DNA of 64,000 nt, from positions 580,236 to 644,235 of the forward strand of contig NC_043743.1 in assembly GCF_004337985.1 (NCBI RefSeq), in the 5' to 3' direction. A model generated the notes under the pieces. The model had not been told where the DNA came from, did not search any database, and saw only the letters and a list, made by a program, of their open reading frames with translations. Of this stretch, positions 49,913 to 61,192 are shown in pieces (position 1 is the stretch's first letter; each line of letters starts with the position of its first letter). The stretch is from Pyricularia pennisetigena. Taxonomy: Eukaryota > Ascomycota > Sordariomycetes > Magnaporthales > Pyriculariaceae. Made by a program: the position numbers and the translations under genes.

Positions 49913-52851
49913 TCATCGCGACATGGGCTTGGCCATGGGCGCAATGATGCCCTGCTTCATCAGAATCCTAGGCTTGGTAGCGCTCTGGAACGTCTGCTTC
50001 GTCGTCCACTCGGGTCCGACGGGCAGGCGCAGAGAGCGCTCGTACTGGTCCTTGTTCTCATACTCGTGCGGTAGTTGTGATGCGAGGTACTTGTCGTTCT
50101 GCCAGAGAACAAAGATTCGGCCCACAGGTTAGCGCTTCGTTTCTTGTTTTGTACAAAAAATAAAAATACATGCACATAAAAAAAAAAAGAAAAAAAAAAA
50201 ATTGCCGGCGGGTGATAATGACATACCTTTTTGATGCGCTTCTCGCTGATAATCACCCGCTCGAGCTTGGCGTCCTTGCGGTCCTTCTTCTTGACGCCCT
50301 CAACCTTTGTCAAGAACTTCTTCTGGTTCTTCCTCTGGCGGTTGCTGACCCCCGCGCCGCCCCAGCTGCCCCAGCCGGGGAGGGTGTTGTCGATGACCTT
50401 GTCGTCGTCCTCCTCCTCGACGGCCGTCTTCTCTTGCTCAAAGGATGCAACGAGATCCTCGCCGGCAAAGGCGCGGTCCGCCAGCTCCTTGTCCAGGATC
50501 CCAAGGGGCATGTGCAGCTCGGCCTCGGCCTCGGAATCCGAGCCGTCGGCCGCGTCGGTAGCAGTGGCGGCGGTGGTGCCAGTAGCCGTCTTGGGCTTCT
50601 TGGCCTTGACGACTACCTGTTTCGCCATGACGGTGTTGTCAATGTCCAGAGCTGCGTCTTCTGCCCCGCCAGTTGCTGCTTTTCTTCGCTTATCGGATTT
50701 TCCTTCTGCTCTTTTGGCAGCACCGGCGCGTGACCAGCTGCCAGCCGCCCCAGGCTCCGACCCGTCGGCCTGAGCTGATGGAGCTGAGAATGCCGACACG
50801 AATGGGTTGCCGGCTTTCGCGGAGGCAGCTTTCGACTTTTGTGGTTGATCATCGCTAATTTTTGTTGTTTCAAGACCGCTCTTCTTCGGTTTGGTTTGAG
50901 TGGTGTTGGCACCACCATAGACCCGGCGTCCAACCTCTGTCGGCTCGTCCTCGTCATCCTCGTCGGGCTCATCTTCCGAGTTTAGTTCTCGACGAAGCTG
51001 AGCTACTAATGCATCGTTGGCCTCTTTACGAACAGCCTCGCCGCGTTGCATGAACTTCATCTTCATCAACTCGGATTGCGGCTCGTCTTGAGCAGCCTCT
51101 GCCTTCTCCAGCTCGAGGAGCAGCCTCCTGCGCCCGTCTTCATCGTCGGAGCCGCTGTCTCCTTCTGACTCGTCGTCCTCGCTGTCACCATCACCAGACT
51201 TGCCTCTGCCCTCGACCCGCCTACGGAGCTCCTGATCACGACGTGCCATCTCTATCAGGCCGGTGCGCGCGTTCTCGTCCCAGCCAGCGATGCCAGCCTT
51301 CTTGGTTGACCTCGCCCACTTGCTGTCACGGTGCTTCGCGCCGACACGCTCCAATGCCCGCGCGCGGTGCTGCGCCTCTCGTTCCTCTTCCGAGTCGAGT
51401 GGCTCGCCTTCGCCCTCCTCGCCGAGTTCAAGCGCCTTTTGTTTTTCCTTGCGGTGTACACGGCGATACGCTTTGCTCTTGATCTTCTTGATCCGCGCTG
51501 CACGGGCTTGCTCACGGGATTTGAGCTCTCGTTCGCGCCTTCGCTGGGCCTGCAGCTCCTGCCGCTCTTCGTGGGTCATGGATTGAGTCGGTGCCCCATC
51601 GCCGTCGGCTTTGCGCTCCGCCCTTGTGCTGGGTCCAAGACCGCTCTCCTCCATGATTGAAAGGATGGTCTGCTCCAGTTCGTTTCCAGCGCTCTTCTTG
51701 TCGAGCGGGGCGAGTTCTGTCTTGCTGAGGCCGGCGTCGTGCTGTGTGTCCGGAAGGGGGAAGACAAGGTGCTCGGCTCGGCGGTTGTTCTTCACTGTGT
51801 CTTGCCACCTGTCGAGAGTCTTGTGGGCTTGTTCAGCAGCGGTGATACGCAAGAGGCGGTCCTGCTGTCGTTTGGCCAACGGCACGTCTAGTTTTTGAGA
51901 GCTCCCGGGCTTGTCTGCCGCCTTGGAGTCTTTGTGCAGCTGTTTGAGCGTCTTCTTCATGCTTGGTTCCTTGGTGGCTGTCGAGGTCAAGTCACTGAGG
52001 TTGACTTTTGCCTTGCCGCTAGTTCTGTTGACCGGCTCATCGTCGTCGACGTTCCCTGCAAAGCCGGTAGCGAGGCTCTGGAGCGCATCCAGCTTCGACG
52101 GGTCCTGATCATCATCGTCAGACATGGACGAGTCGGAGCTAGAGTCGTCGTCATCGCCCTCTTCCGACCCAGACTCGGTGTCTCCCTCTGAACCATCGTC
52201 ATCGTCGGACATCTGGTCCAACGCCGCTGCCAAGTCGATTGCATCCTCGCCAAGTGACGACCCATCCTCGGCATCCTCGTCATCCTCCTCTTCTTCCTCT
52301 TCTTCCTCACCATCTTCACTGTCATCATCCCTCTTTGGCTTCCTCTTGGCAGGCTTCTTGTTTGAGCTACTGCCTCGGAATGTGTACCCATCGAACCTAT
52401 CCTCGTCGCTCTCCCCAAACGCCTCGTCACTGTCAATCTCGGAATCGTCGTCCTCGTCCACCTCGCCCATCATGAACTCGTTACCCTCGCTGTCGCTGCC
52501 GTACTCGACGTCGTCGTCTTCGCCGCCCCTCTTTGCCCGCTTCCGCCGCTCCGCCGACCCGTCCTCGTCGTCATCATCCCCGTCGTCGTCGTCATCGTCT
52601 TCGTCCTCCTCATCCCGACCCCGCTTGCGCTGGTTGGGCTCAAAGTCGAGGTCGCGCGCCCTGGTGCCCCGGATCCCGGACTTGGTCGGCACTTCCCTGG
52701 CCGCGATGGCGAAGGCGTCGAGCGCCGTGGCGCGGGAGCCAGGCTTGCGGCCCCCGTGCTGATGCTGCTGCTGTGGCTTTTTCCCCTTGCCCTTGCCCTT
52801 GCCCCTGGGCTGGTCGAGCAGCGAGCGTCCGTGAGATTGTCGTCCGGGCAT
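49913..52851 (-). CDS. UTP14: U3 small nucleolar RNA-associated protein 14
   Basis: A component of the small-subunit processome in the nucleolus; it activates the helicase Dhr1 to release U3 from pre-18S rRNA. Exons are 52851-50227 and 50098-49913, giving 936 residues. The N-terminal third carries very long Asp/Glu/Ser stretches. Family features in order: RLLRITAAEQAHKTLDRWQD near 330, SIMEESGLG, KIKSKAYRRVHRKEKQK, RHRDSKWARSTKKAG-type region, MKFMQRGEAVRKEAND, GWGSWGGAGV, and the C-terminal RVIISEKRIKKNDKYLASQL then PHEYENKDQYERSLRLPVG and the end MKQGIIAPMAKPMSR. The intron splits the last conserved block, and without splicing the frame reads unrelated residues. The gene is divergent from mL41. 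Confidence 0.95.
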
Positions 52852-53315
52852 TGCGTCCTTGGGCGGTTTGTGGCAGGGTTTCCGGTTTTGACGAAAAGCA
52901 CCTTCTCACCGAGGGTCGGTGTTCTTGTTCTCTCGTCTAGTCCCCTAACAACTTATTTTTTTTTCTGCCAGTCAGTGGGGTAGCTCAACGGCACCTTTTG
53001 TTCCGCGGGCGGTGAAGACAGTTTTTTAGTGGACCATGCAACAGTAAGACCCACCCAAGAAAAGCTCAGTGACGGAGCCCCCGACCCCCGGCGGCAGGGG
53101 AGCGGAAAACGCGTTTGCGCCCGCCCTTTGTCGTGAATCAATTGGCTCGCCGCATTCACATACATCGCCGCCAAAACGATACAAGAATAGAACTCTCCCG
53201 ACGTCCCGACAGCGACACAAAACGGGCAGGCAGGCAGGGAGGTAGCTCAGAAGGCGAGACTATTACAGCTGCTACGATCCACACGACACTTCCATCGACA
53301 CCAACAGAAACAAAA
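52852..53315. other. Short divergent promoter, UTP14 / mL41
   Basis: 464 bases serve both a nucleolar ribosome-biogenesis gene and a mitochondrial ribosomal protein gene. Two A-box-like words (tagctcaacggc near 52981 and tagctcagaaggc near 53243) are not followed by a B box, so no tRNA is called. Confidence 0.55.
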
Positions 53316-53799
53316 ATGCAGCCAACACAACGCCTTCTCATGAAGGGAGCCTTTCGCAAGTTCCGGTTGACGACCAAGGACGCCAACAAGGGATTTTACA
53401 AGGGAACGGGCACGGGGTCGATGGGTCGGCACACAAAGCACGGAGGCTACATTGTAGAGTTTGACAAGGTCAGGACGTACGTCGTGCCCAAGAACCTGGA
53501 CGAGTTCAAGGTATGGTCTTTTTTTTTTTTTTTTTTCAATACTTGCTACCCTCCTTTTCTCTAGACTGTTGATTCGTATCCTCGGATATTCTGGCTGTTC
53601 TCTATATAAGAATCTTACATGTACACCTTGAGAGACGGCCCTTTTACTGACGAATGACAAACAATAGCTCTCTCCGTTCGTCACCAAGAAGATGAGTCCC
53701 ACCTTTGGCTTAGGCTCTTACCAGGGCCAAGGACAGACGGGCCCCAGGAGCCCTGAGCTTTACCTGAGCAGGTGGAAGGCCGAGAACGGCTTTGACTGA
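53316..53799 (+). CDS. MRPL27: Mitochondrial large-subunit ribosomal protein mL41
   Basis: A protein of the mitochondrial large ribosomal subunit. Exons are 53316-53510 and 53668-53799, giving 108 residues. The core [20 protein letters not shown], then [20 protein letters not shown], is the mL41 signature (yeast Mrpl27). The N-terminus [17 protein letters not shown] is basic, without acids, and fits a mitochondrial targeting sequence. The second exon encodes [11 protein letters not shown] and a Gly/Gln-rich end. The frame is open upstream to 53115, but the ATG at 53316 with AAAAATG context is the likely start. The intron has T18 starting 8 bases behind its donor. Confidence 0.94.
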
Positions 53800-54341
53800 G
53801 GGAGTATGGTTGGGAGAATACAAAGACGATGGGTCGGGGCCGTGCTGTTCAGAAAAAGAAATCAAAGCTACTGGACTTTGGGGCTTATTGGATCGAGCAA
53901 ATAAAAGTAACGGCCTTTGCTCTGCAATGCCGGCAAGCCGCTCCTCAATCGCTGGGGTCACGGGTGTGGGCAAAGCTACCAAGGATGAAAAAATAGCAGC
54001 CAATATATGCGTTGGATGCAAATGTACAAAAAATAGAGCAGGGCGCCGACATTGATGGACGAAACTTGTATTATTATACTAGCAAGTATTGGCTAGCCTA
54101 GACAACTGTACAAACCAAGACAGGTCCCTTTGTTGGACTATTACACAGTATGATGCGTTCCGTTTTCCAGACATCAATTGCCAATCATTGTGTCGAGCAA
54201 ACCTGTTATTTTTAATTCTAATTTTTCAGAGGCAGAAAATCCAAAAGAAAAAAATTACAAACTGTGGTCGAACACAGTGAGCATTACAACTGAGATAGCA
54301 AGCTGGTGTAGAGACAAAAGAGAAAAGAAAATTGAGTCATA
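53800..54341. other. Convergent 3' region, mL41 / lipase-like gene
   Basis: 540 bases of downstream sequence of two convergent genes. Nothing further is seen. Confidence 0.6.
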
Positions 54342-57300
54342 TCAATGATGCCTGGGTAGGCCTTCGTCCGCAGTAATGAACTTCTCCAGCTGCGGGCGTC
54401 CTTCCAGACTAGGCGAGGACATTGGCGTTTCAAAAATGGCCGGCGATGCAAGCGTGTTGTCTTCGGGCGGTGCTGCCTGATCCTTGGCGTTGTGTGAAGG
54501 ACCATCCGCCACTGCTGTTCCTGTATTCTCCGAGGTTGTCGGTCGGCTTCTCTGTGCATTGTTGAGGTCCTTAATCGAAGATGTCGTCGTTGGGCTCATC
54601 GGCCCAGCTGTTTGCCCATGCGCGGCACCGCCATCCATTACTGATGTCAAGGTCATCATGCTCGCCGTCTCTGCCTCCTTGTTCAGCGAAAAGGGAACTG
54701 AGATCCCGTCGACGGTGGGACGTTTTCCGGTGGCACCCGTTGCTGCGTCTGGCACGGCAAGCAGGCCAGACGCACCGGCCGCTGCAGCCTCCTTCTCCCG
54801 TCTTTGGGCAATCAAGTTGGCAACTGGCGTGGCCTCGGCCTCGGCAGGCTCGTGACCACCACTAGTCTGATTATCTTCCTTGGCAGCCGGGCCTCTCTGC
54901 TCGCTGTGTGACTGAGACGAGGATGGCCCCTCCTGCCGCTGAAGTTCCGAGAACTTACGGGCACCAGTGCCCTCTCCCGGCGCTGGAGCCTTTGTTTCGG
55001 GTGAATCCGCCTGCTCTTCTCTGTTGACCGTGAGCTCGTCGTGTTTGGATCCCCAGAGAGACCACAGCGACAATCCCATGCTACGCGTCTTTTTCTTCTC
55101 TGAGAGGTCGGCCCCAATCCTCCTTCGCCCAGCCAGGGCACTCGGAGGTGGGTGCTCCCCGGCGCCAAAGCTTTCAAACCCGGCCTCGGCCTGCTTCATC
55201 CGTTTCTTTTGAACTTTCTTGGCTGTGTTGCTGTACCTTTTGGAGAATTGATTGTGTGCCTCGAGCCACTTGCTAACCGGCCCTTCCTTGGGTGTTCCAA
55301 CCAAATCGCGGTCCATGCAGCACCCCGGGAGCTCCGAAGCTGGAGCCAGTGGGTAGACGTGTCCATGTCTATCAACCCTCTGCCGAACCATGTGGTCCTG
55401 AAAGTGTGGCAACGGGTCTCCAGCTTTCCCGACATTGCCTGGAGTATCTTTTTTCTGAGAACCGTTGACGCCCTGCTCCCTCATTAGTTGCGATTTCACG
55501 TGTAGTGTGTAGCTTTTGAACGGCCGGGTGAACTTACACGGGCGTTTAGGCTACCGTTACGTCCGTTTTCGCCCCCAGAGTCCGAGGACGAAGAAATAAC
55601 CGATACGGCATCGTCGACAAGAATGTCTATCTCCGTTCGTTGTGCACGCTAACCAACAAGATCATTATCAGTACCCACCCAGAAACGACTCGTCTCTTTC
55701 TAGACACCTCATGGACTCACCGCAAGAGCCCAGGCACCAAACTGAGCGATAGATCGATACATGAACTTGGCTGGCCGGGTGAAACTGAGGGTTGGAGCAA
55801 CATGACACATATCATCCCAGACTTGTAGCTGAACGTCGGTGGGCTTGTAATGTTCTATCAAAGCCCTGTCGGCATCGGTGAGAAGAGATTCGGGCGGCAT
55901 GTATTTGCTCGGATTCGCGCACTTGTGAGCCAGATAAATCTGTTCATCACGAAGCACTTCGCCGCCACCAGTCATGATAAATAGTGGAGGAAGACCACCA
56001 AGGGTAGGCTGCATTATCGGGCTCACTAGCGGGTGTTTGAGAAGATCGTTTGTTGTATACATCTGTACACAGTTTGTCAGTTTTGAAATTAGGCCAGAGC
56101 TTGCAAGGACAGAGACTTACTTGAATTTGCTTCTCAATCTGCACTGATTTGCCATTGATAGTCACCGAGAGAAGAATCTCGTTGTCCTCTGCTGCTGTAA
56201 TGTCCGCTAAGTTTGTGTTGCCTAAGTCAGTAGCATTGTCAGTCCTGAGCAAGCAATACCTGCTTTGCCGAAATATCGAGGCTCACCTTTTTCAGACTCC
56301 CCACTGCTATCCGCCCTGGCGGCTCTCATCTTCCTGACCTCATCGGTAGTCGGTGGTGGCCATGACTCCGAAGGCTTGTGGTGGAATCCATACTGCGGGA
56401 TGTAGTCCAAATCCGAAGGGATGGCAACGCTGGGAAACGAGTGCGTTAAGTCCACCCAAGGGCTTATAAGCACCGCCCCGGCTGGCAGGGCAATCCCACG
56501 GTCTCTCAGAGTAACCAGAACAGATAGAACCATTCCACCTCCTGCGGAATCGCCCGCAATTATAATTGTGTTGGGTGCGTGGCCTGACTCCAGCAGGTAC
56601 AGATAAGTAGCCAGACAGTCCTGGAGGCCACACGGGAAGGGGAACTGGGGCGCCAAACGGTAACGAGGCGCGATGACGCGTGCCTTGAGCTTCCGGGCGT
56701 GCCTTTGGATCTGGTATCGATGCTCATCGACGCTGCCAAAGAAGTAGGCGCCTCCGTGTATGTACATCATGATCCGCTTGCATGGCTTATTGTCCTCTTT
56801 CCTTCGGCGGTAGTCGGAACGCATCTCGATCCATTCGGCCCGGAGGGGACTCTTCGGCTTGCGCCATTGCCACCACTTGGTGCCGCCCACTGCGCGGATA
56901 CCCTCGGGCCCAAGTTGTTCCTCGAGAAGGGATGCTGCACGGAGCACCTGGGGTTCTGGGATGTTGACCTCCTCGACCTTGACCCATTGGGGATGCGGAA
57001 CCCACTGGGCTGTGAAGGCCTGGAGTTCCTCGACAGTGTGTTTTGACGCAAACTCGAGAAAGGCCTTGATAAGATGCAAACCCTCATCATATGGAAGATG
57101 CGCAGTCGGACGTTGACGCAAGGGTTTGCGATTCAAGAACTGCAAGAGGGAGCAACCGTGCAATGTCAGCTCCCGTATCCTGGGATTTTGCACCTTGTAT
57201 GCCTTCTAGATCTAGCTCTCACTGTAACCAACGATATAGGTGGTGCTCGACACCAGACGGCGGGCAGTGGAGCTTGACTTGATGGAGAGGTTGAAGCTCC

Positions 57301-57392
57301 TGTGGAGCTTTTGCTGCACTCACATGGGTCACGAAAGTCGACACCACCGTTGGGGTGACGGCCAATGAAACGGTCGCTGTGTTCATGTTCAT
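54342..57392 (-). CDS. Hormone-sensitive-lipase-like alpha/beta hydrolase with long C-terminal tail
   Basis: A serine hydrolase of the HSL (alpha/beta hydrolase 3) family, probably acting on lipid or steryl esters. Exons are 57392-57324, 57139-56287, 56221-56121, 56062-55721, 55648-55538 and 55472-54342, giving 868 residues. The N-terminus MNMNTATVSLAVTPTVVSTF is hydrophobic and may be a membrane anchor. The catalytic domain (about 130-480) has the oxyanion motif YIHGGAYFFGS (H151), the nucleophile elbow GDSAGGG (S221), DLTHSFPS, LPPLFIMTGGGEVLRDEQ with the likely acid, and WDDMCHVAPTL with the catalytic His. The last 400 residues are Ser/Ala/Glu-rich and disordered, except a Trp-rich stretch MGLSLWSLWGSKHDE. 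The join into exon 6 is the least certain: the acceptor at 55473 was chosen because it keeps phase and gives a 64-base intron. The exact substrate is unknown. Confidence 0.92.
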
Positions 57393-59656
57393 GTTTAGAT
57401 GTTTGATGTGATTTGTTGGCCGTCGGGTGAATGCATGTGGCGGGAAGCTCCCGATCAGCTCTACATAGCACAAGCCATATTCTCGAAATATTCCCGACAA
57501 TCGTATGGTGTTCAATCGAGTCAACTGGGTGGTTTGGGACGAAAGCAAGAGCACCGATCCATGCGGTCGATAATAGCTAGGTCCCTAGGAGGCACGGTGG
57601 GAAAGGTTAATTAACCGGTAGGGGACTTTTGGCTCGTGCGCTATGTTTGACCAGTTTTGGCGCGAATCAAAGACCGTGTGGATGACATTGGACTTTTACA
57701 GTGATGTCATTTGGAATGACCTGGTCTGCAAGACCCTGGGCTGCAGCTACGCTACCCCTCCTGTCAGGCTGTCACGGCGATGAATTACAGTGCGGAGTAG
57801 ACGAGCAATCAACGAGCTAATTCATATACGACCCTGTCTGGTTTTCACAGCCTTTGGGGTCTGTGCATTCCGGACACGCAGGATTTGAAATGAAGCTCAA
57901 TGGAACCCAACATGATGAGAAATCTTCTGTTGGACAATTGCAAGGTCCGGGCGCCTTTACCTGTGGGACTTTATCACCTCGCGTATGTTAACTGTCTTTG
58001 ATTCAAGTATGAGACCTCTTATCAAAGTGGCAAACCCCGGCCTTTCCAACCATTTCGAATGAGAAGAGTCACCAAGAAACTCGCAGACTAGGACATTCCC
58101 TACTTGATCCCGTTCCCACCACTTCTCGACGCGTTTATGCATGAGCTCTCGCGGCAGATCGCGCCAGCCCCAACTCCAATCGATGACCATGATCGGCTTC
58201 CTCCCGCTTCTACAGGGTCAGGCATCCTAGATTTAATATACGGACGGCATGAAGTCTAATAAGAAGCTTGCCAATAGAGGGGAAACTCTGGAGTCCCGGG
58301 GCGTGCTGAATGATATGCAGCGACTGTAACCAAAAGAAACAGAAACATCCCGACACTCATCGTACTTCTACAACAGCCCAACCACAATCGCTGAATCACA
58401 CTCCATATCGTCGGTCAAGTGTCTAAAACATGGTGAGCTATCTTGAGATGACTTGTCTGTGCTATTCATCACCCAGCCTTTCCAGTGTAAACAACACGAA
58501 AGAAGTTTGTCTAGTGCTGGCTAAACTCAAGACATGATTAACATGTCAACAGCACCGACGAAAACAAGTGGCCGACTGGGTGTTTCCTCTCTTGATCCTC
58601 TGCCACCGCTATTTGCGCTGACTCCTGCACGCCTTTTCAATATTTTTCTCTATGACACGCGAGCTGAAAGCTGATCGACGCGACATCAGCACGGAATGCC
58701 CGTCGACTCGTCTGACATCCATAGTTGATTTGTTTTGTTTTTTTATCTACAAACTATCTACAGTAGAACCAACAAACAATGGAGGCCAGAAGAAGGTGGG
58801 TCGATCTCGCGGAGTGTTTTGCTTACTCGCGTTCTGGTAGATGATGCTAGGTGCTTTTTGCAGCAGAAGTCTGCAGCCTTCAGGTGCTATGTTTGCGAGA
58901 ACAGGCTGGCTTGAGTGAGGCCTCAGCTTTCACGATTTCTTTATACGGGAGATGCCATAATCCTAATACAAACCACTGCAAGCTGCTTCCCCGGGCCAAA
59001 CCCACACAGGGGCTTTAGCTTGGGTGGACCGACATTTCTGATTGGAACAAGCGTTCCAAGCAAGGCTAGTGCCTGCAGTCTTTTGTTAGCTGGCAGATGC
59101 GGGAAGCTTACCCCTGTCTTCTTTTTCATGCCGATGACATCTATTGTGGGCATCCATCCATCCCTCTGCCACAATCCGGTTTTGGTGTTGGTAGCTGGGG
59201 GTGTTTAAACTCCCAGAAAGCAAGCCGGCTTGTCAGCCACACCCAACTACTGATTCTCTGTTATAATGCATCGACAACTCTAGAATTCGTCGACGTTGGC
59301 TCGGCAAGTCCAGGTCTATCTAGTTAGTTGCATGTACCCAGTCAAGCAAAGCCACGCTTATTGGGTCCGATCACATGTTGGATGGCCATTACCGTTACTG
59401 GTCATAGTTGGCATTAATCTCTTCTTCAAGATACCGAATGTTCTTTTCCCGAGTGGTGGTTTTCCCTTATCAGCTCTCCCACCCTCTCAGATCATATCTC
59501 TCAAACCAGCAGATTCTCGCCTAAGGTTCATGTTTATATGAAGAACTGTTCACCCCAGTCGATCTCTCATACCGGCATCCCGGGCTACCTCGTTTCTGGT
59601 CGATTATATTGCAGCACCACATCTTCAGCCCAAGTTGCAGGTTTTCCTTCGTCAAA
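57393..59656. other. Divergent intergenic region with weak orphan frames
   Basis: 2.26 kb. A minus frame at 57957-58190 (77 codons, MVIDWSWGWRDLPRELMHKR start) has coding-like composition but no recognised family. Around 58431 an ATG is directly followed by a GTGAGC donor, and 46 codons from ATG at 58534 (MINMSTAPTK) end in TGA; neither can be supported as a gene. The rest is promoter and leader of the next gene. Confidence 0.45.
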
Positions 59657-61192
59657 ATGACCAATGGTTCACTCGTCCCTCCACGCCCGCCTCCCCATGG
59701 CGAGTATACCCTGGAGGCACAACGTCCAAGGAAAAGACTGCAGAAGCCCTGTTTGAAGCAGCCAAAACAACAACCTTCATTTGATACTACCAGCGCCGCC
59801 TTGAGCCCAAGCCCCGGGAAAAGCAAAGCCGCCCGTGGAACCAGATTATGGGATCGCGCACGCACACCGCCCCTTCAGACTATCCCGCCTCAGCCAGATC
59901 TGAGTGATGCGAAATGGGCGGATTATCTTCAGAGATCCCCATCAATCGGTTGCCCAGAGCATCAAGATGGCATGGTCAACATAATACCTGAGTTTGCCCA
60001 CCTAGGAGTCCACAGGTTAGAGCGAAGGTCGCAAATGGAGTCTCACTACAGCACGCCGGACTCGATTTCCTCTACCGAGTCAACGAGGCTGCGGACACAC
60101 GCCAAAACCCCTGTTTTCCGTATAGGACAGCTTGAGGGCACCGCGGCACGCATGAAGCGTCAACTCAAACGACAAAGCGCCGAGATGGGCGCTTTGGATT
60201 TTGATCGATTGGCCAAAGCCTCACCCTGGCGAAGTTCGCGCTCAGCGCCCCTACCAGGCATTCGTCACTTGCAAGGGAGAAGCCTACCGCCTCTGCCTGG
60301 ACGGAAACGCAGCCGGAGTGAATTGACAATCAGTTCACCTTTGCCTGGACGATGGCGCAGTCCGAGTGACCTGTCATCGGTCGACCCGCCCCCGACCGGA
60401 CGATGGCGTAGTCCAAGCGACCTGTCATCGGTCGACCCGCCCCCGACCGGACGATGGCGTAGTCCAAGCGACCTGTCATCGGTCGACCCGCCCCCGACCA
60501 GACGATGGCGTAGTCCAAGCGACCTGTCATCGGTCGACCCGCCCCCGACCGGACGATGGCGTAGTCCAAGCGACTTGTCATCGTCCGACTCGTCCTTGCC
60601 CGGACGACGGCGCAGTCCGAGTGACTTCTCATCGGTTGACTTGCCCCCAACCGGACGATGGCGGAGCCGAAGTGACTTGTCGTCAGTCGGCTCGCCGCCA
60701 CCCCTCGAAAGAGGTGGCCAATCCCCGGTGTCAGAAGCTGGCACGCTCGTCTCGTTTGACGACGAGACCATCTACTTCAGGCCAGCGTCTTTCTGTCTGG
60801 AGCCCCCATCACCCCCGATGAAACCCTTCGAGCAGCCGAGAGACCCACCGAGGGCACCGAGCAGCCCCGCGCAGACGAGCGTCGGCCTGCAGATATGCCT
60901 CGAGCTTCTCACTCGAGAACTGTCATCGACATTACATGACAGGGCGGGTCGCTCGTCCAGTACTACCCAGTCGCAATTGCAGGTTTGGGTCATGATTGAG
61001 GCCTACGAGAGACTGCGGGAACAACTATTTTCGGAGCCATCTTTGCGTTTGTCGCCAGAAGATTCTCTGGCCGCCGAGACTATGATCAACACATGGCTAC
61101 GCGCGCTATACGCTATTCATGAATCGTTAACCAAGAGCCAACGCACAGGGTTCGGTGATAGCGATGGTTTGCCAAGAGAAGATCTCGACTAG
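59657..61192 (+). CDS. Protein of unknown function with 17-residue tandem repeats
   Basis: A single-exon protein of 511 residues that I do not recognise. The N-terminal part is basic and Pro-rich, with a possibly conserved segment SDAKWADYLQRSPSIGCPEH (about 83-102) and IPEFAHLGVHRLERR. Residues 231-349 are seven 17-residue repeats, consensus GRWRSPSDLSSVDPPPT, four of them nearly identical. The C-terminal 100 residues are predicted helical and free of low complexity: SVGLQICLELLTRELSSTL, then LQVWVMIEAYERLREQLF and AAETMINTWLRALYAIHES. Similar helical ends occur, as far as I recall, in uncharacterised filamentous-ascomycete proteins. The start is the first ATG in frame (59657, AAAATG context). 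The RSPSD core of the repeats is a possible kinase target. It lies 528 bases upstream of ERCC1 on the same strand. Confidence 0.82.
   Translation: MTNGSLVPPRPPPHGEYTLEAQRPRKRLQKPCLKQPKQQPSFDTTSAALSPSPGKSKAARGTRLWDRARTPPLQTIPPQPDLSDAKWADYLQRSPSIGCPEHQDGMVNIIPEFAHLGVHRLERRSQMESHYSTPDSISSTESTRLRTHAKTPVFRIGQLEGTAARMKRQLKRQSAEMGALDFDRLAKASPWRSSRSAPLPGIRHLQGRSLPPLPGRKRSRSELTISSPLPGRWRSPSDLSSVDPPPTGRWRSPSDLSSVDPPPTGRWRSPSDLSSVDPPPTRRWRSPSDLSSVDPPPTGRWRSPSDLSSSDSSLPGRRRSPSDFSSVDLPPTGRWRSRSDLSSVGSPPPLERGGQSPVSEAGTLVSFDDETIYFRPASFCLEPPSPPMKPFEQPRDPPRAPSSPAQTSVGLQICLELLTRELSSTLHDRAGRSSSTTQSQLQVWVMIEAYERLREQLFSEPSLRLSPEDSLAAETMINTWLRALYAIHESLTKSQRTGFGDSDGLPREDLD
60347..60703 (+). repeat. 51-bp coding minisatellite, seven copies
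   Basis: Units start at 60347, 60398, 60449, 60500, 60551, 60602 and 60653. Units 2-4 are almost identical at the base level and the outer ones are diverged, the usual pattern of recent expansion from the middle. A related 48-base unit precedes it at 60299. As 51 is a multiple of three, all six frames stay open across the array, which explains the repetitive antisense frames here. Confidence 0.95.

Noticed and set aside
52979..53260. tRNA A-box-like words TAGCTCAACGGC and TAGCTCAGAAGGC
   Set aside because: No B box (GGTTCGANTCC) and no cloverleaf stems follow at the right distance.
58431..58690. Possible mini-gene: ATG followed at once by GTGAGC, then MHRRKQVADW... or an unspliced 46-codon frame
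   Set aside because: Both readings are short, exclude each other and match nothing I know.
60265..60821. Repetitive frames on both strands over the minisatellite
   Set aside because: A 51-base unit keeps every frame open. Only the frame 59657-61192 continues into non-repetitive protein-like sequence at both ends.
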